Source: SIG351 sp045627045 (GTDB lineage: Bacteria; Bacillota; Clostridia; HGM11327). From it: a stretch of DNA of 31,518 nt. The notes below the pieces were generated by a model, which worked only from the letters and a program-made list of their open reading frames with translations, searched no databases and was not told where the DNA came from. Positions 1-5,600 of the stretch are shown here, piece after piece. The position numbers and the translations under genes were made by a program. Location: NCBI GenBank assembly GCA_045627045.1, contig JAZQMY010000017.1, positions 1-31,518 on the forward strand. Reading direction: 5' to 3'. Position 1 is the stretch's first letter. Every line of letters starts with the position of its first letter.

Positions 1-360
1 AGTCTGATTCTGCGTTGCAATATCTACCGTTGCGGAGGATATGAGTCTGCCGTTCAGATCATACTTGAAAACCTGCTTCGTGCCTGTCTGGCTATCGCTT
101 ATTCCGCAGATATTTCCACTTGAATCGTAATCGTACGTCTCAGTATATATTGTTCCATTATTATTATATTTTATTTGCTCGATTCTGTCAAGAGCATCGT
201 AATAATAATATACGGTAACTCCGTTTGCATACGTAGATTTATTTAATTTGCCGTTGTAACTGTTATACGTCTGAGAGACAAGTGTTGTTGTGCCTACCTT
301 CGTTGATAAAGAATTTCCGAACTCGTCATATGTATATAATAAACAAAGATTCAAAATATG
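1..360 (-). pseudogene. Rhs/YD-repeat protein fragment, 5'-truncated, runs off the left edge
   Basis: Reading the minus strand from 360 gives 120 open codons to the window edge. They contain typical YD-repeat words: YTYDEFGNSLST, YYYDALDRIEQIKY, YDYDSSGNICGI and YDLNGRLISS, which is four or so repeat units. Rhs/YD-repeat proteins are large secreted polymorphic toxins or surface proteins whose repeats form a beta-barrel shell. A TGA stop at 361-363 lies directly before the open stretch, no ATG lies in frame, and no signal sequence or ribosome binding site precedes it, so the real N-terminus is missing. It is either a decayed copy or an orphan cassette that only works after recombination with a full rhs gene. 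The family call is firm; whether the missing 3' side is intact cannot be seen here. Confidence 0.8.
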
Positions 361-364
361 TCAA
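336..364 (-). promoter_or_regulatory. Consensus vegetative promoter pointing into the Rhs fragment
   Basis: TTGACA (359-364) and TATTAT (336-341) are separated by exactly 17 bases on the minus strand. The expected start of transcription is near 329, inside the open frame of the Rhs fragment. The -35 box overlaps the point where the Rhs reading frame begins, so the promoter may have been formed or carried in at the truncation junction. No start codon with a ribosome binding site follows in the Rhs frame; the ATG at about 330 opens only an 11-codon frame. Confidence 0.55.
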
Positions 365-670
365 CAGTTTTTTGTAACTTTTTACAAAAATTTCTGAAAG
401 CATTAGTATTAGGTTCAATCTATCATCATACTATTCCTTGCACGACATTTTGAAAAGATATAGTTTGTATGCTTCCATTGATGAATACTAAACATTCCCA
501 AGTTCAGCCACCCAGCATTCATTCAAACGCTTGCAGAGCAACTTTATTCAAATACAATAGTCAAACCTCGAACTTCACAGAACATCTTTCTGCTGCCTTA
601 AACCGATGCTTCTCGCTATTGAGTGAGTAGTAAATTTATCTACAAATTTATTGCTTGTGTAGGATGCTTA

Positions 671-704
671 AACAAAAACGAGGGACTACACCCCTCGCTT
701 TTGT
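671..704. repeat. Palindrome 1 of five (terminator-like)
   Basis: CGAGGG (679-684) pairs with CCCTCG (692-697) around a 7-base loop. A-rich sequence flanks it on the left and T-rich on the right (CTTTTGTTTT), so it reads as an intrinsic terminator on the plus strand and partly on the minus strand. Confidence 0.55.
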
Positions 705-748
705 TTTATTTCTTCCTGTTGAAATTCGGATATATGAAATAAACAGAA

Positions 749-786
749 AATCCGAACGTGTCACCTTTGATGACAAAGTTCGGATT
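749..786. repeat. Palindrome 2 of five
   Basis: AATCCGAAC (749-757) pairs with GTTCGGATT (778-786), and inside it TGTCA (759-763) pairs with TGACA (771-775). The perfect 9-base outer stem plus 5-base inner stem would fold on either strand. Confidence 0.6.
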
Positions 787-820
787 ATTCCTGACATATT
801 GCGGAGTTGAACTCTGCGCC

Positions 821-844
821 ATGGTTCAGGCAAGCCTGAACCAT
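821..844. repeat. Palindrome 3 of five
   Basis: ATGGTTCAGG (821-830) pairs with CCTGAACCAT (835-844) around a four-base loop, a near-perfect 24-base palindrome. It is not followed by a T-run, so it is not a simple terminator. Confidence 0.65.
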
Positions 845-846
845 TT

Positions 847-867
847 GTCTTTTGACAAGCAAAAGAC
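847..867. repeat. Palindrome 4 of five
   Basis: GTCTTTTG (847-854) pairs with CAAAAGAC (860-867) around ACAAG. It starts only two bases after palindrome 3. Confidence 0.6.
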
Positions 868-890
868 CTCGCTGAATAACACACACCACA

Positions 891-943
891 CCAGACCAAA
901 AAAGGATCCCACGGCTCTGCCGTGGGATGCTTTTTTGGTCTGG
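891..943 (-). terminator. Terminator of tRNA-Pro inside a 53-base inverted repeat
   Basis: ATCCCACGGC (906-915) pairs perfectly with GCCGTGGGAT (919-928) around a three-base loop. T-runs flank it on both strands, so it can terminate both ways. The symmetry extends outward: CCAGACC at 891-897 mirrors GGTCTGG at 937-943. The right outer arm is therefore the 3' acceptor end and CCA of the tRNA gene itself. Confidence 0.8.
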
Positions 944-1012
944 GTGACAGGAGTTGAACCTGCGACCTCTTGAACCCCATTCAAGCGCGCTACCAAACTG
1001 CGCTACACCCAG
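936..1012 (-). tRNA. tRNA-Pro, anticodon GGG
   Basis: The cloverleaf closes fully. The acceptor stem CTGGGTG (5' end at 1012) pairs with CACCCAG (940-946), and discriminator A (939) and an encoded CCA (936-938) follow. The anticodon stem CTTGA/TCAAG encloses the loop ATGGGGT, giving anticodon GGG for proline CCC/CCT codons. The T loop is TTCAACT. A consensus promoter lies upstream and a strong terminator directly downstream, so it is a single-gene unit. Confidence 0.95.
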
Positions 1013-1039
1013 AAATACTCTGCTTGCTTCAGCGTGTAT

Positions 1040-1068
1040 ATTGTATCACAAACGCTTAAAAATGTCAA
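1040..1068 (-). promoter_or_regulatory. Promoter of tRNA-Pro
   Basis: TTGACA (1063-1068) and TACAAT (1040-1045) are separated by 17 bases on the minus strand. The predicted start near 1033 lies about 20 bases before the mature tRNA 5' end. Confidence 0.8.
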
Positions 1069-1100
1069 GCAGAAAAAATACTTTTTTATTGATTTTTATT

Positions 1101-2021
1101 TCACTCTCTGTTTCTGAGAATGGCACTCAATATCGCTATATCTTCCTGACGCACTACCTTGATGTTGTTATGATTTCCTTCTATGAAGTTCAATTCAAAT
1201 CCGAGATTGAACATCAGCAGCGAGCAACAGGTTTCAGCAAGCTTATGCTGTTCACTTTCAGCCTTGTCAAATACACCTCTTATAACATCATATCTGTACG
1301 CTTCGGGAGACTGAAGGTCAAAAAGCCTGTCTCTGTCAACATACTCGAGCTTGTCACGTCTGAAGAACATTACCTTGTCCTCCATTGGTTCGCAGATAGC
1401 CGCCGCATCGTTTGTTGAGTGAAGAAGCTTCGATATTATTTCCTCGGTCACGAGCGGACGGGTCGATTCCTGAATGATGATCATGTCATCCTTATTGCAG
1501 TTGATCGCATCAATGCCGTTTTTCACCGACAAAACGCCCGTTTCACCTCCCGGAATAATTCCCCGGAGCTTATCTATTCCGTACTGCTTTGCATATGCCT
1601 CAAGTATTCCGTCCCAATTTTTCAGGCACACAACATAGATATCGTCAATGGCAGGGTGCCTCTGATATGCTTCAAGCACATATATTATAACAGGCTTTCC
1701 GAGAACATTTATGAACTGATTCGGGATGTTCTGCTGGTTTCTTGTTGATTTTCCGCCTGCAAGTATCAGCGCAATGTTCCTGTACCCGATGCGTTTCTCC
1801 GAAATTGCAAACTTCTCCTCCTCTGATCCCGTTTTCAGATAAGTTACCGTTGTATCAAGCGCTTTTGCAAACCTGATAAGCTTGCTCTCCGGAATATGAT
1901 TCTCTCCGCTTTCTATTCTTGTTATGGTCGATCTCGTTCTGTAACCGAGCTTCTCCGAAAGCTCCTGCTGTGACAGACCGAGCTGCATTCTTCTTTGCTT
2001 TATATTTTCGGCAATACCCAT
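1101..2021 (-). CDS. XRE-type HTH domain fused to an IspD/TarI-like nucleotidyltransferase domain
   Basis: The 306-residue protein has two parts. Residues 5-62 form an XRE helix-turn-helix (LGLSQQELSEKLG, then the recognition region around STITRIESGE). Residues 82-303 match the IspD/TarI/LicC cytidylyltransferase fold, starting with the nucleotide loop ALILAGGKSTR. Family enzymes transfer CMP to sugar- or polyol-phosphates. Several family residues differ: PKQ is PNQ (N101 for the CTP-binding Lys), HDAxRP is QESTRP (E185 for Asp), and the late Asp before IKxT is Asn. The loop Arg (R94), VDRDRL and IKVV remain. This may be a ligand-sensing regulator rather than an enzyme (inference). The start has GGAGA six bases upstream. 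It is the last gene of a three-gene operon. Confidence 0.8.
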   Translation of the reverse strand: MGIAENIKQRRMQLGLSQQELSEKLGYRTRSTITRIESGENHIPESKLIRFAKALDTTVTYLKTGSEEEKFAISEKRIGYRNIALILAGGKSTRNQQNIPNQFINVLGKPVIIYVLEAYQRHPAIDDIYVVCLKNWDGILEAYAKQYGIDKLRGIIPGGETGVLSVKNGIDAINCNKDDMIIIQESTRPLVTEEIISKLLHSTNDAAAICEPMEDKVMFFRRDKLEYVDRDRLFDLQSPEAYRYDVIRGVFDKAESEQHKLAETCCSLLMFNLGFELNFIEGNHNNIKVVRQEDIAILSAILRNRE

Positions 2022-2111
2022 AAAGTTTCTCCATCAGATTGAAATATCCTGTTCAAACAACATATATTGCTTGAATAATACTGTATCAGAGCAGCTGAAG
2101 CCTCTCTTTTT

Positions 2112-2753
2112 TCAATATTTGTTGAATCTGTCTTTGCACAGTTTTTTGTCATACAGAATCACGTCGTCCTGCTCAAGCGTCATACTGCCGTTTTCCGCAT
2201 TTACCACGTTCACACAGCAATTATACGGAACATGTCCGTGCCAGAAATCAGACGGATCGTCATACAGTGAATTCAGCATTGATCTGAGCGTGCATCCGTG
2301 CGTTGTCACCAGAACGTTTTCGTAATCCTTGCTTACAAGCTCATTGAAGAACTCCACCGCACGCACCATTACGTCCTTTGTGCATTCGCCCCCGGGAAAG
2401 CACTCTGCATTGAGAGGGTCTTCGAAAAAGTTTTTCATCAGGTTCCGGTCAACCTCGCATTCGCCCGGTCTGAACTTCTTTCCTTCAAACGAACCCAGAT
2501 AGATTTCCTTCAGCCTGTCATCCGTAATTATATCGCAATCGTTGCCGCTTTCCTTCAGAATTATTTCTGCGGTGCTTTTTGCTCTAATGAGCGGAGATGA
2601 ATACGCCGCATCAAAGTGAATCCCTGTCAAAGCTTTTCCGGTAAGCTCCGCAAGCTCAACGCCGAAAGCATTCAGCTCATCATTGCTCCAGCCCTGAAGT
2701 CTTCCCTCTTCGTTTGCTTTCGTTTCACCGTGTCTTACAATATATATTCTCAC
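2112..2753 (-). CDS. Histidine phosphatase superfamily protein (phosphoglycerate mutase-like)
   Basis: The protein has 213 residues from a GTG start. It opens with YIVRHGETKANEEGRLQGW, the RHG signature holding the phosphorylated His, followed by EIYLGSFEG with the acidic residue and VTTHGCTLRSML with the second catalytic His. Family members remove phosphate from small metabolites or proteins; the substrate cannot be read from sequence. The reading frame extends upstream to 2900, but that part overlaps the preceding gene and does not look like the family. The GTG at 2753 has AAGG eight bases before it and gives the usual family length. It sits between two nucleotidyltransferase-like genes, so it may act on the same phosphorylated compound (inference). 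Confidence 0.85.
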   Translation of the reverse strand: MRIYIVRHGETKANEEGRLQGWSNDELNAFGVELAELTGKALTGIHFDAAYSSPLIRAKSTAEIILKESGNDCDIITDDRLKEIYLGSFEGKKFRPGECEVDRNLMKNFFEDPLNAECFPGGECTKDVMVRAVEFFNELVSKDYENVLVTTHGCTLRSMLNSLYDDPSDFWHGHVPYNCCVNVVNAENGSMTLEQDDVILYDKKLCKDRFNKY

Positions 2754-2820
2754 TTGACTTACCTTCAATCCTTTGCCGTATTCTGTTATCTGAGTACCTG
2801 AAGAGCAGCCGTTTATTTGA

Positions 2821-3564
2821 TTACTCTTTGTCTGATGAGCCGTTCTGCTTTTCTTTTGCTCTCTTTTCCTGCAAAAGCAGATAGCCTTCAAACATATCAA
2901 GATCGCCCTTGCGTGTTATCTTGCACTGAACAGCCGTTGACTGTGAAAACCACAATCTCTTTCCGAGTGCAAAATAGAGTGAAGTCGTATGCGGTTCGAT
3001 ATCCTTTAGTATATCTCTTCTTATTGCTTCCTCATATGCATCGCAAAGCTCTCCGAACTTGAACGTCCACGGATTTGCAAAGCCCTTCATGGTTTCTCTG
3101 ATGATATTCTGTGTAGTTGAGAACTCGTCATCCATGATACACGTTGAAAGGTCAATATTGGCAGAAGCAATCGCATTTCCGTGCTCTGCACAAACACGAA
3201 TAGAATCATTGATATCCTCGACAGGTGTCAGAGGTGATACGCCGAATGAAATTACAACAATATCCTCTGCGTCGATTTTTCCCTTGAGGTTCATTATACC
3301 ATTCATTGTCGATTCCTGAAATGTTGAGCCGCCCGTGCAAAGCCATTTCTTCTTTGAAATGCCGTATGTTTCGCAGATTTCCTCAATGTCGCTTACCCAA
3401 TCCTTATGGCAGACGATTTCAATGGCATCAATCATAGGGTCATTTTCAAAAATCTCAAGTGTATATGCAAGAACAGGCTTTCCCTGTACCTTAATGAACT
3501 GTTTAGGTATGCCTGCACCTACTCTTGTACCGGTTCCGCCGGCAAGTATAATTCCAATATTCAT
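2821..3564 (-). CDS. IspD/TarI-like nucleotidyltransferase family protein
   Basis: The protein has 247 residues. The N-terminus IGIILAGGTGTRVGAGIPKQF is a textbook CTP-binding loop with R14 and K21 in place, followed by GKPVLAYTLEIFE. The usual HDAxRP metal-binding motif is replaced by SFGVSP (residues 106-111), and the late Asp before the IKxT-like segment (CKITRKGDL) is also missing. Chemistry is therefore uncertain. Known relatives make CDP-methylerythritol (IspD) or CDP-ribitol (TarI), but no isoprenoid or teichoic acid genes lie nearby. AGGAGG stands eight bases before the ATG. It is the first gene of the operon with the phosphatase and the HTH fusion, and resembles the fusion's second domain along its length. 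Confidence 0.8.
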   Translation of the reverse strand: MNIGIILAGGTGTRVGAGIPKQFIKVQGKPVLAYTLEIFENDPMIDAIEIVCHKDWVSDIEEICETYGISKKKWLCTGGSTFQESTMNGIMNLKGKIDAEDIVVISFGVSPLTPVEDINDSIRVCAEHGNAIASANIDLSTCIMDDEFSTTQNIIRETMKGFANPWTFKFGELCDAYEEAIRRDILKDIEPHTTSLYFALGKRLWFSQSTAVQCKITRKGDLDMFEGYLLLQEKRAKEKQNGSSDKE

Positions 3565-3578
3565 TTCAAGTTCCTCCT

Positions 3579-3648
3579 GTTGATTAGTTGATTATATTAT
3601 ATACCTTTTTGTTGATTATGTCAATGCTTTGTTGATTATTGTTGATTA
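3579..3648 (-). promoter_or_regulatory. Five direct repeats of TAATCAAC around the promoter (putative operator)
   Basis: On the minus strand the octamer TAATCAAC occurs exactly five times, at 3579-3586, 3587-3594, 3611-3618, 3631-3638 and 3641-3648. Two lie downstream of the -10 box and reach the ribosome binding site, one lies in the promoter spacer, and two lie upstream of the -35 box. All share one orientation. Such a layout suits cooperative binding of a repressor. The HTH domain encoded by the third gene of the operon is the obvious candidate (inference). Confidence 0.65.
3596..3624 (-). promoter_or_regulatory. Consensus promoter of the nucleotidyltransferase-phosphatase operon
   Basis: TTGACA (3619-3624) and TATAAT (3596-3601) are exactly 17 bases apart on the minus strand. 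This is a perfect vegetative promoter, so strong repression would be needed to keep the operon quiet. One TAATCAAC repeat fills the spacer beside the -35 box. Confidence 0.85.
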
Positions 3649-3691
3649 ATAATATTAATTTCTTTTTTACTTAAACATAAGAAAGAAGTCA

Positions 3692-3720
3692 TTGACAAAG
3701 CCATCAAAAAATGATAAAAT
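3692..3720 (+). promoter_or_regulatory. Promoter of the MscS-type channel gene
   Basis: TTGACA (3692-3697) and TAAAAT (3715-3720) are 17 bases apart on the plus strand, diverging from the repeat-rich promoter about 70 bases to the left. Confidence 0.75.
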
Positions 3721-3759
3721 TAAGTATAAGATTCTATCAATAAAGAAAGGTAATAAAAA

Positions 3760-4629
3760 ATGGATTCACTCGAAATAGACCCGGTTATCGAAAACATCGA
3801 AGCGACCACAACGCTCGGTCAGTTCAAGACTGCTCTTGTTAATCTTGCAACAAGCCTCGGCGGAAAGCTGATTGCCGCAATCCTTGTATTCATAATCGGC
3901 TCTCTCCTGATCAAAGGCATCAAAAAAGGCCTTCTCAAAACAGCAAAATTCTCAAAGCTTGACAAAACAGTACAGAGCTTCATCAGAAGCATGGTTTCAA
4001 TCGTGTTCTATGCTCTGCTCATCATCACAATAATCAGCATCCTCGGAATCCCGATGACATCAGTTGTTGCGGTTCTTGCTTCATGCGGACTCGCCATAGG
4101 ACTTGCACTTCAGGGTGCACTCAGCAACTTTGCCGGCGGACTTATGCTCTTCATATTCAAGCCGTTCAAGGTCGGAGATTTCATCAATGCATCAGATGCA
4201 GAGGGCTTTGTAAAGGAAATCACACTCTTCTACACATCTATCCTCACAATGGATAATAAGCGTGTTACGGTTCCGAACGGAAACCTCATGAACGCCAACG
4301 TTACAAACTTCACCTGCGAAAATGCCCGCCGTGTTGACCTTGATTTCAAGATCACAAACGACTGCGATCAGAACTTCGTCAAGGCAGTTCTTCTCAAAGC
4401 CGCAGAAGACACAGAAGGCGTTATCAAGGAGCCGGTCGCTCCGTTTGCCCGTCTTTCGGCAGTTGATGATGATACATACATTTTTACTGTCCGTGCATGG
4501 TGCGACAGCGCTGCTTACTGGACTGTATATTTTGATCTTATCGAGAATTGCTCAAAGGCACTCGCTGAGAACGGAATCGACGATCCTGAAGAGCGCATCG
4601 CCGTACGTCTCGTCAATAAGGAAGATTAA
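3760..4629 (+). CDS. mscS: Small-conductance mechanosensitive channel, MscS family
   Basis: The protein has 289 residues, close to the 286 of E. coli MscS. It has a short N-terminal segment, hydrophobic spans at about residues 33-51 and 77-97, then the pore-lining third helix in VLASCGLAIGLALQGALSN. GGLMLFIFKPFKVGDFI, the MscS signature, follows immediately. The beta domain after it (VTVPNGNLMNANVTNF) and the C-terminal alpha/beta part are complete. The channel opens when membrane tension rises and releases solutes during osmotic downshock. AAAGG precedes the ATG by nine bases. It is a single gene with its own promoter and terminator, transcribed away from the nucleotidyltransferase operon. 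Confidence 0.93.
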   Translation: MDSLEIDPVIENIEATTTLGQFKTALVNLATSLGGKLIAAILVFIIGSLLIKGIKKGLLKTAKFSKLDKTVQSFIRSMVSIVFYALLIITIISILGIPMTSVVAVLASCGLAIGLALQGALSNFAGGLMLFIFKPFKVGDFINASDAEGFVKEITLFYTSILTMDNKRVTVPNGNLMNANVTNFTCENARRVDLDFKITNDCDQNFVKAVLLKAAEDTEGVIKEPVAPFARLSAVDDDTYIFTVRAWCDSAAYWTVYFDLIENCSKALAENGIDDPEERIAVRLVNKED

Positions 4630-4653
4630 AAGAAGTATTTGTCATAAAATTTC

Positions 4654-4693
4654 ATACACCTTTGAAGCGAATGGCTTCAGAGGTGTATTTTTT
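4654..4693 (+). terminator. Intrinsic terminator after the MscS gene
   Basis: ATACACCT and GAAGC pair with GCTTC and AGGTGTAT (4654-4688), followed by TTTTT. Confidence 0.8.
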
Positions 4694-4696
4694 GTT

Positions 4697-4736
4697 ATAA
4701 AAAAACCGGCAGATGCCCTTTGCAGGCAAGCGCCGG
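4697..4736 (-). terminator. Possible second terminator-like hairpin downstream of tRNA-Leu
   Basis: On the minus strand CCGGC (4732-4736) pairs with GCCGG (4706-4710) with partial inner pairing, followed by seven T. It would catch read-through from the tRNA-Leu unit, or end a short unseen RNA. Confidence 0.4.
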
Positions 4737-4776
4737 ATAAAAGTACCGGGAATAAAGCCGCAGCTTCTCTTCCGAA

Positions 4777-4814
4777 TAAAAAAAGTGTTCACAACCGAAA
4801 TCAGTTATGAACAC
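4777..4814 (-). terminator. Intrinsic terminator of tRNA-Leu
   Basis: On the minus strand GTGTTCA (4808-4814) pairs with TGAACAC (4785-4791), followed by TTTTTTTATT, just downstream of the tRNA CCA end. Confidence 0.75.
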
Positions 4815-4820
4815 TCGCAT

Positions 4821-4907
4821 TGGTGCCGGTGACCGGGGTCGAACCGGTACGATATTACTACCGACGGATTTTGAGTCCGTTACGTCTGCCAATTCCATCA
4901 CACCGGC
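4821..4907 (-). tRNA. tRNA-Leu, anticodon CAA
   Basis: The 87-base class II tRNA has acceptor stem GCCGGTG (5' end at 4907) pairing with CACCGGC (4825-4831), discriminator A (4824) and encoded CCA (4821-4823). The anticodon stem ACGGA/TCCGT holds the loop CTCAAAA, giving anticodon CAA for TTG codons. A long variable arm and the T loop TTCGACC fit leucine. Confidence 0.95.
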
Positions 4908-4926
4908 ACATTTATGATGCTTTTAT

Positions 4927-4955
4927 ATTATACACCAGCATGAGAAAAAAATCAA
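4927..4955 (-). promoter_or_regulatory. Promoter of tRNA-Leu
   Basis: TTGATT (4950-4955) and TATAAT (4927-4932) are 17 bases apart on the minus strand, about 20 bases before the tRNA. Confidence 0.75.
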
Positions 4956-5013
4956 GTGTTTTTTTCAATAATTATCTGATTTTAAGGCAGTTTGTCCAAA
5001 ATAAATCCCGAAA

Positions 5014-5343
5014 TCAGGAAATCATTCTGAAATCATCGTTTTTGTTGTTGATATAATCAGGCTTTAATGCTATAATCGTACAGGAGCGGGTTGCTTTTGC
5101 TCTCTTATTCATACGGAGCTGACGGCGCATTGATTTCTGAACCACGCCCACTGCATAATCAGCAAAGGCAATGACACCTGCAAGCAATCCGAAAAGAACG
5201 AATCGACTTGCATCGGCACTTGTGATCGACTCCATGTATGCCGTTCTCAAAAACAATATTGAAAAAACGTATATAGCAAATAATATTGCACTTGCAACTG
5301 AAAGTATCTTTGTTAATCCTTTTGCAGCATTGATATTCTTCAT
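5014..5343 (-). CDS. Small membrane protein of unknown function
   Basis: The protein has 109 residues and no recognised family. It has two hydrophobic segments, about residues 12-33 (ILSVASAILFAIYVFSILFL) and 46-68 (FVLFGLLAGVIAFADYAVGVV). A strongly basic stretch follows (KSMRRQLRMNKRAKATR), probably cytoplasmic, and then a short polar tail. GAGGT lies seven bases before the ATG, and a perfect consensus promoter overlapped by repeats and a palindrome lies upstream. It diverges from the LexA-like repressor gene, which suggests that the repressor controls it (inference). Confidence 0.65.
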   Translation of the reverse strand: MKNINAAKGLTKILSVASAILFAIYVFSILFLRTAYMESITSADASRFVLFGLLAGVIAFADYAVGVVQKSMRRQLRMNKRAKATRSCTIIALKPDYINNKNDDFRMIS

Positions 5344-5391
5344 TGTATTTACCTCTTGTTAATTTTTACCCTTCAGGGAGTTGATTTATGA

Positions 5392-5419
5392 TTGAAATTA
5401 CCCTATGTCGTAATTTCAA
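5392..5419. promoter_or_regulatory. Perfect 10-bp inverted repeat (putative operator)
   Basis: TTGAAATTAC (5392-5401) and GTAATTTCAA (5410-5419) are exact reverse complements separated by eight bases. The palindrome lies just downstream of the -10 box of the small membrane protein gene, where a bound repressor would block initiation. Confidence 0.65.
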
Positions 5420-5423
5420 CTGT

Positions 5424-5452
5424 ATTATATACCCTTTGTCGAAATTTGTCAA
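5424..5452 (-). promoter_or_regulatory. Consensus promoter of the small membrane protein gene
   Basis: TTGACA (5447-5452) and TATAAT (5424-5429) are 17 bases apart on the minus strand. The spacer contains CGACAAAGGGTA, which recurs as CGACATAGGGTA 31 bases downstream inside the palindrome. Confidence 0.8.
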
Positions 5453-5504
5453 TAGCCTTTTTGACAAAATCTCGTATTTTTTACCCTGAATCATAAAAAA
5501 GTGC

Positions 5505-5533
5505 TTGCTTTTTCCTGAAAACGGTGATATAAT
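5505..5533 (+). promoter_or_regulatory. Promoter of the LexA-like repressor and GH127 genes
   Basis: TTGCTT (5505-5510) and TATAAT (5528-5533) are 17 bases apart. The leader that follows contains small hairpins (AAGGT/ACCTT and TCCCC/GGGGA) before the start codon. Confidence 0.6.
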
Positions 5534-5600
5534 TACAATGTAAGGTAATAACCTTGTAATCATCTTCCCCTCCCGGGGAGAAAGACAGGACACCATATAT

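Larger units (their letters stand above)
361..935. other. Gene-free stretch with a run of palindromes in its right half
   Basis: No convincing gene is visible between the Rhs fragment and tRNA-Pro. Positions 361-670 show stop codons in all frames and no recognisable product, though short open pieces on the minus strand around 420-560 could be remains of a decayed gene. Positions 671-943 hold five separate inverted repeats, listed singly. Longer open frames here, such as one ending in GVEPATS, overlap the tRNA and are reading artefacts. Confidence 0.6.

Noticed and set aside
648..980. 110-residue open frame on the minus strand and its plus-strand partner at 758-973
   Set aside because: Both run through the palindromes and the tRNA-Pro gene; words such as GVEPATS are tRNA read as protein. 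No ribosome binding site or family.
954..1418. 154-residue open frame on the plus strand
   Set aside because: It starts in the tRNA-Pro gene and runs antisense to the HTH-nucleotidyltransferase gene.
2754..2900. Upstream extension of the histidine phosphatase to an ATG at 2900
   Set aside because: It would overlap the end of the preceding gene and adds a basic stretch unlike the family; the GTG at 2753 has a ribosome binding site and the RHG motif close behind.
3579..3648. TAATCAAC repeats as a plasmid-type replication origin
   Set aside because: They lie over a promoter next to metabolic genes, with no replication protein gene or DnaA boxes, so an operator explains them better.
4695..5056. 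Open frames on both strands across tRNA-Leu
   Set aside because: Both overlap the tRNA and terminator; VTGVEPVRYYYRR and MMELADVTDSKSVGS are tRNA artefacts.
5540..5580. Possible riboswitch in the leader of the LexA-like gene
   Set aside because: Only two small hairpins are present; no known riboswitch core is visible.
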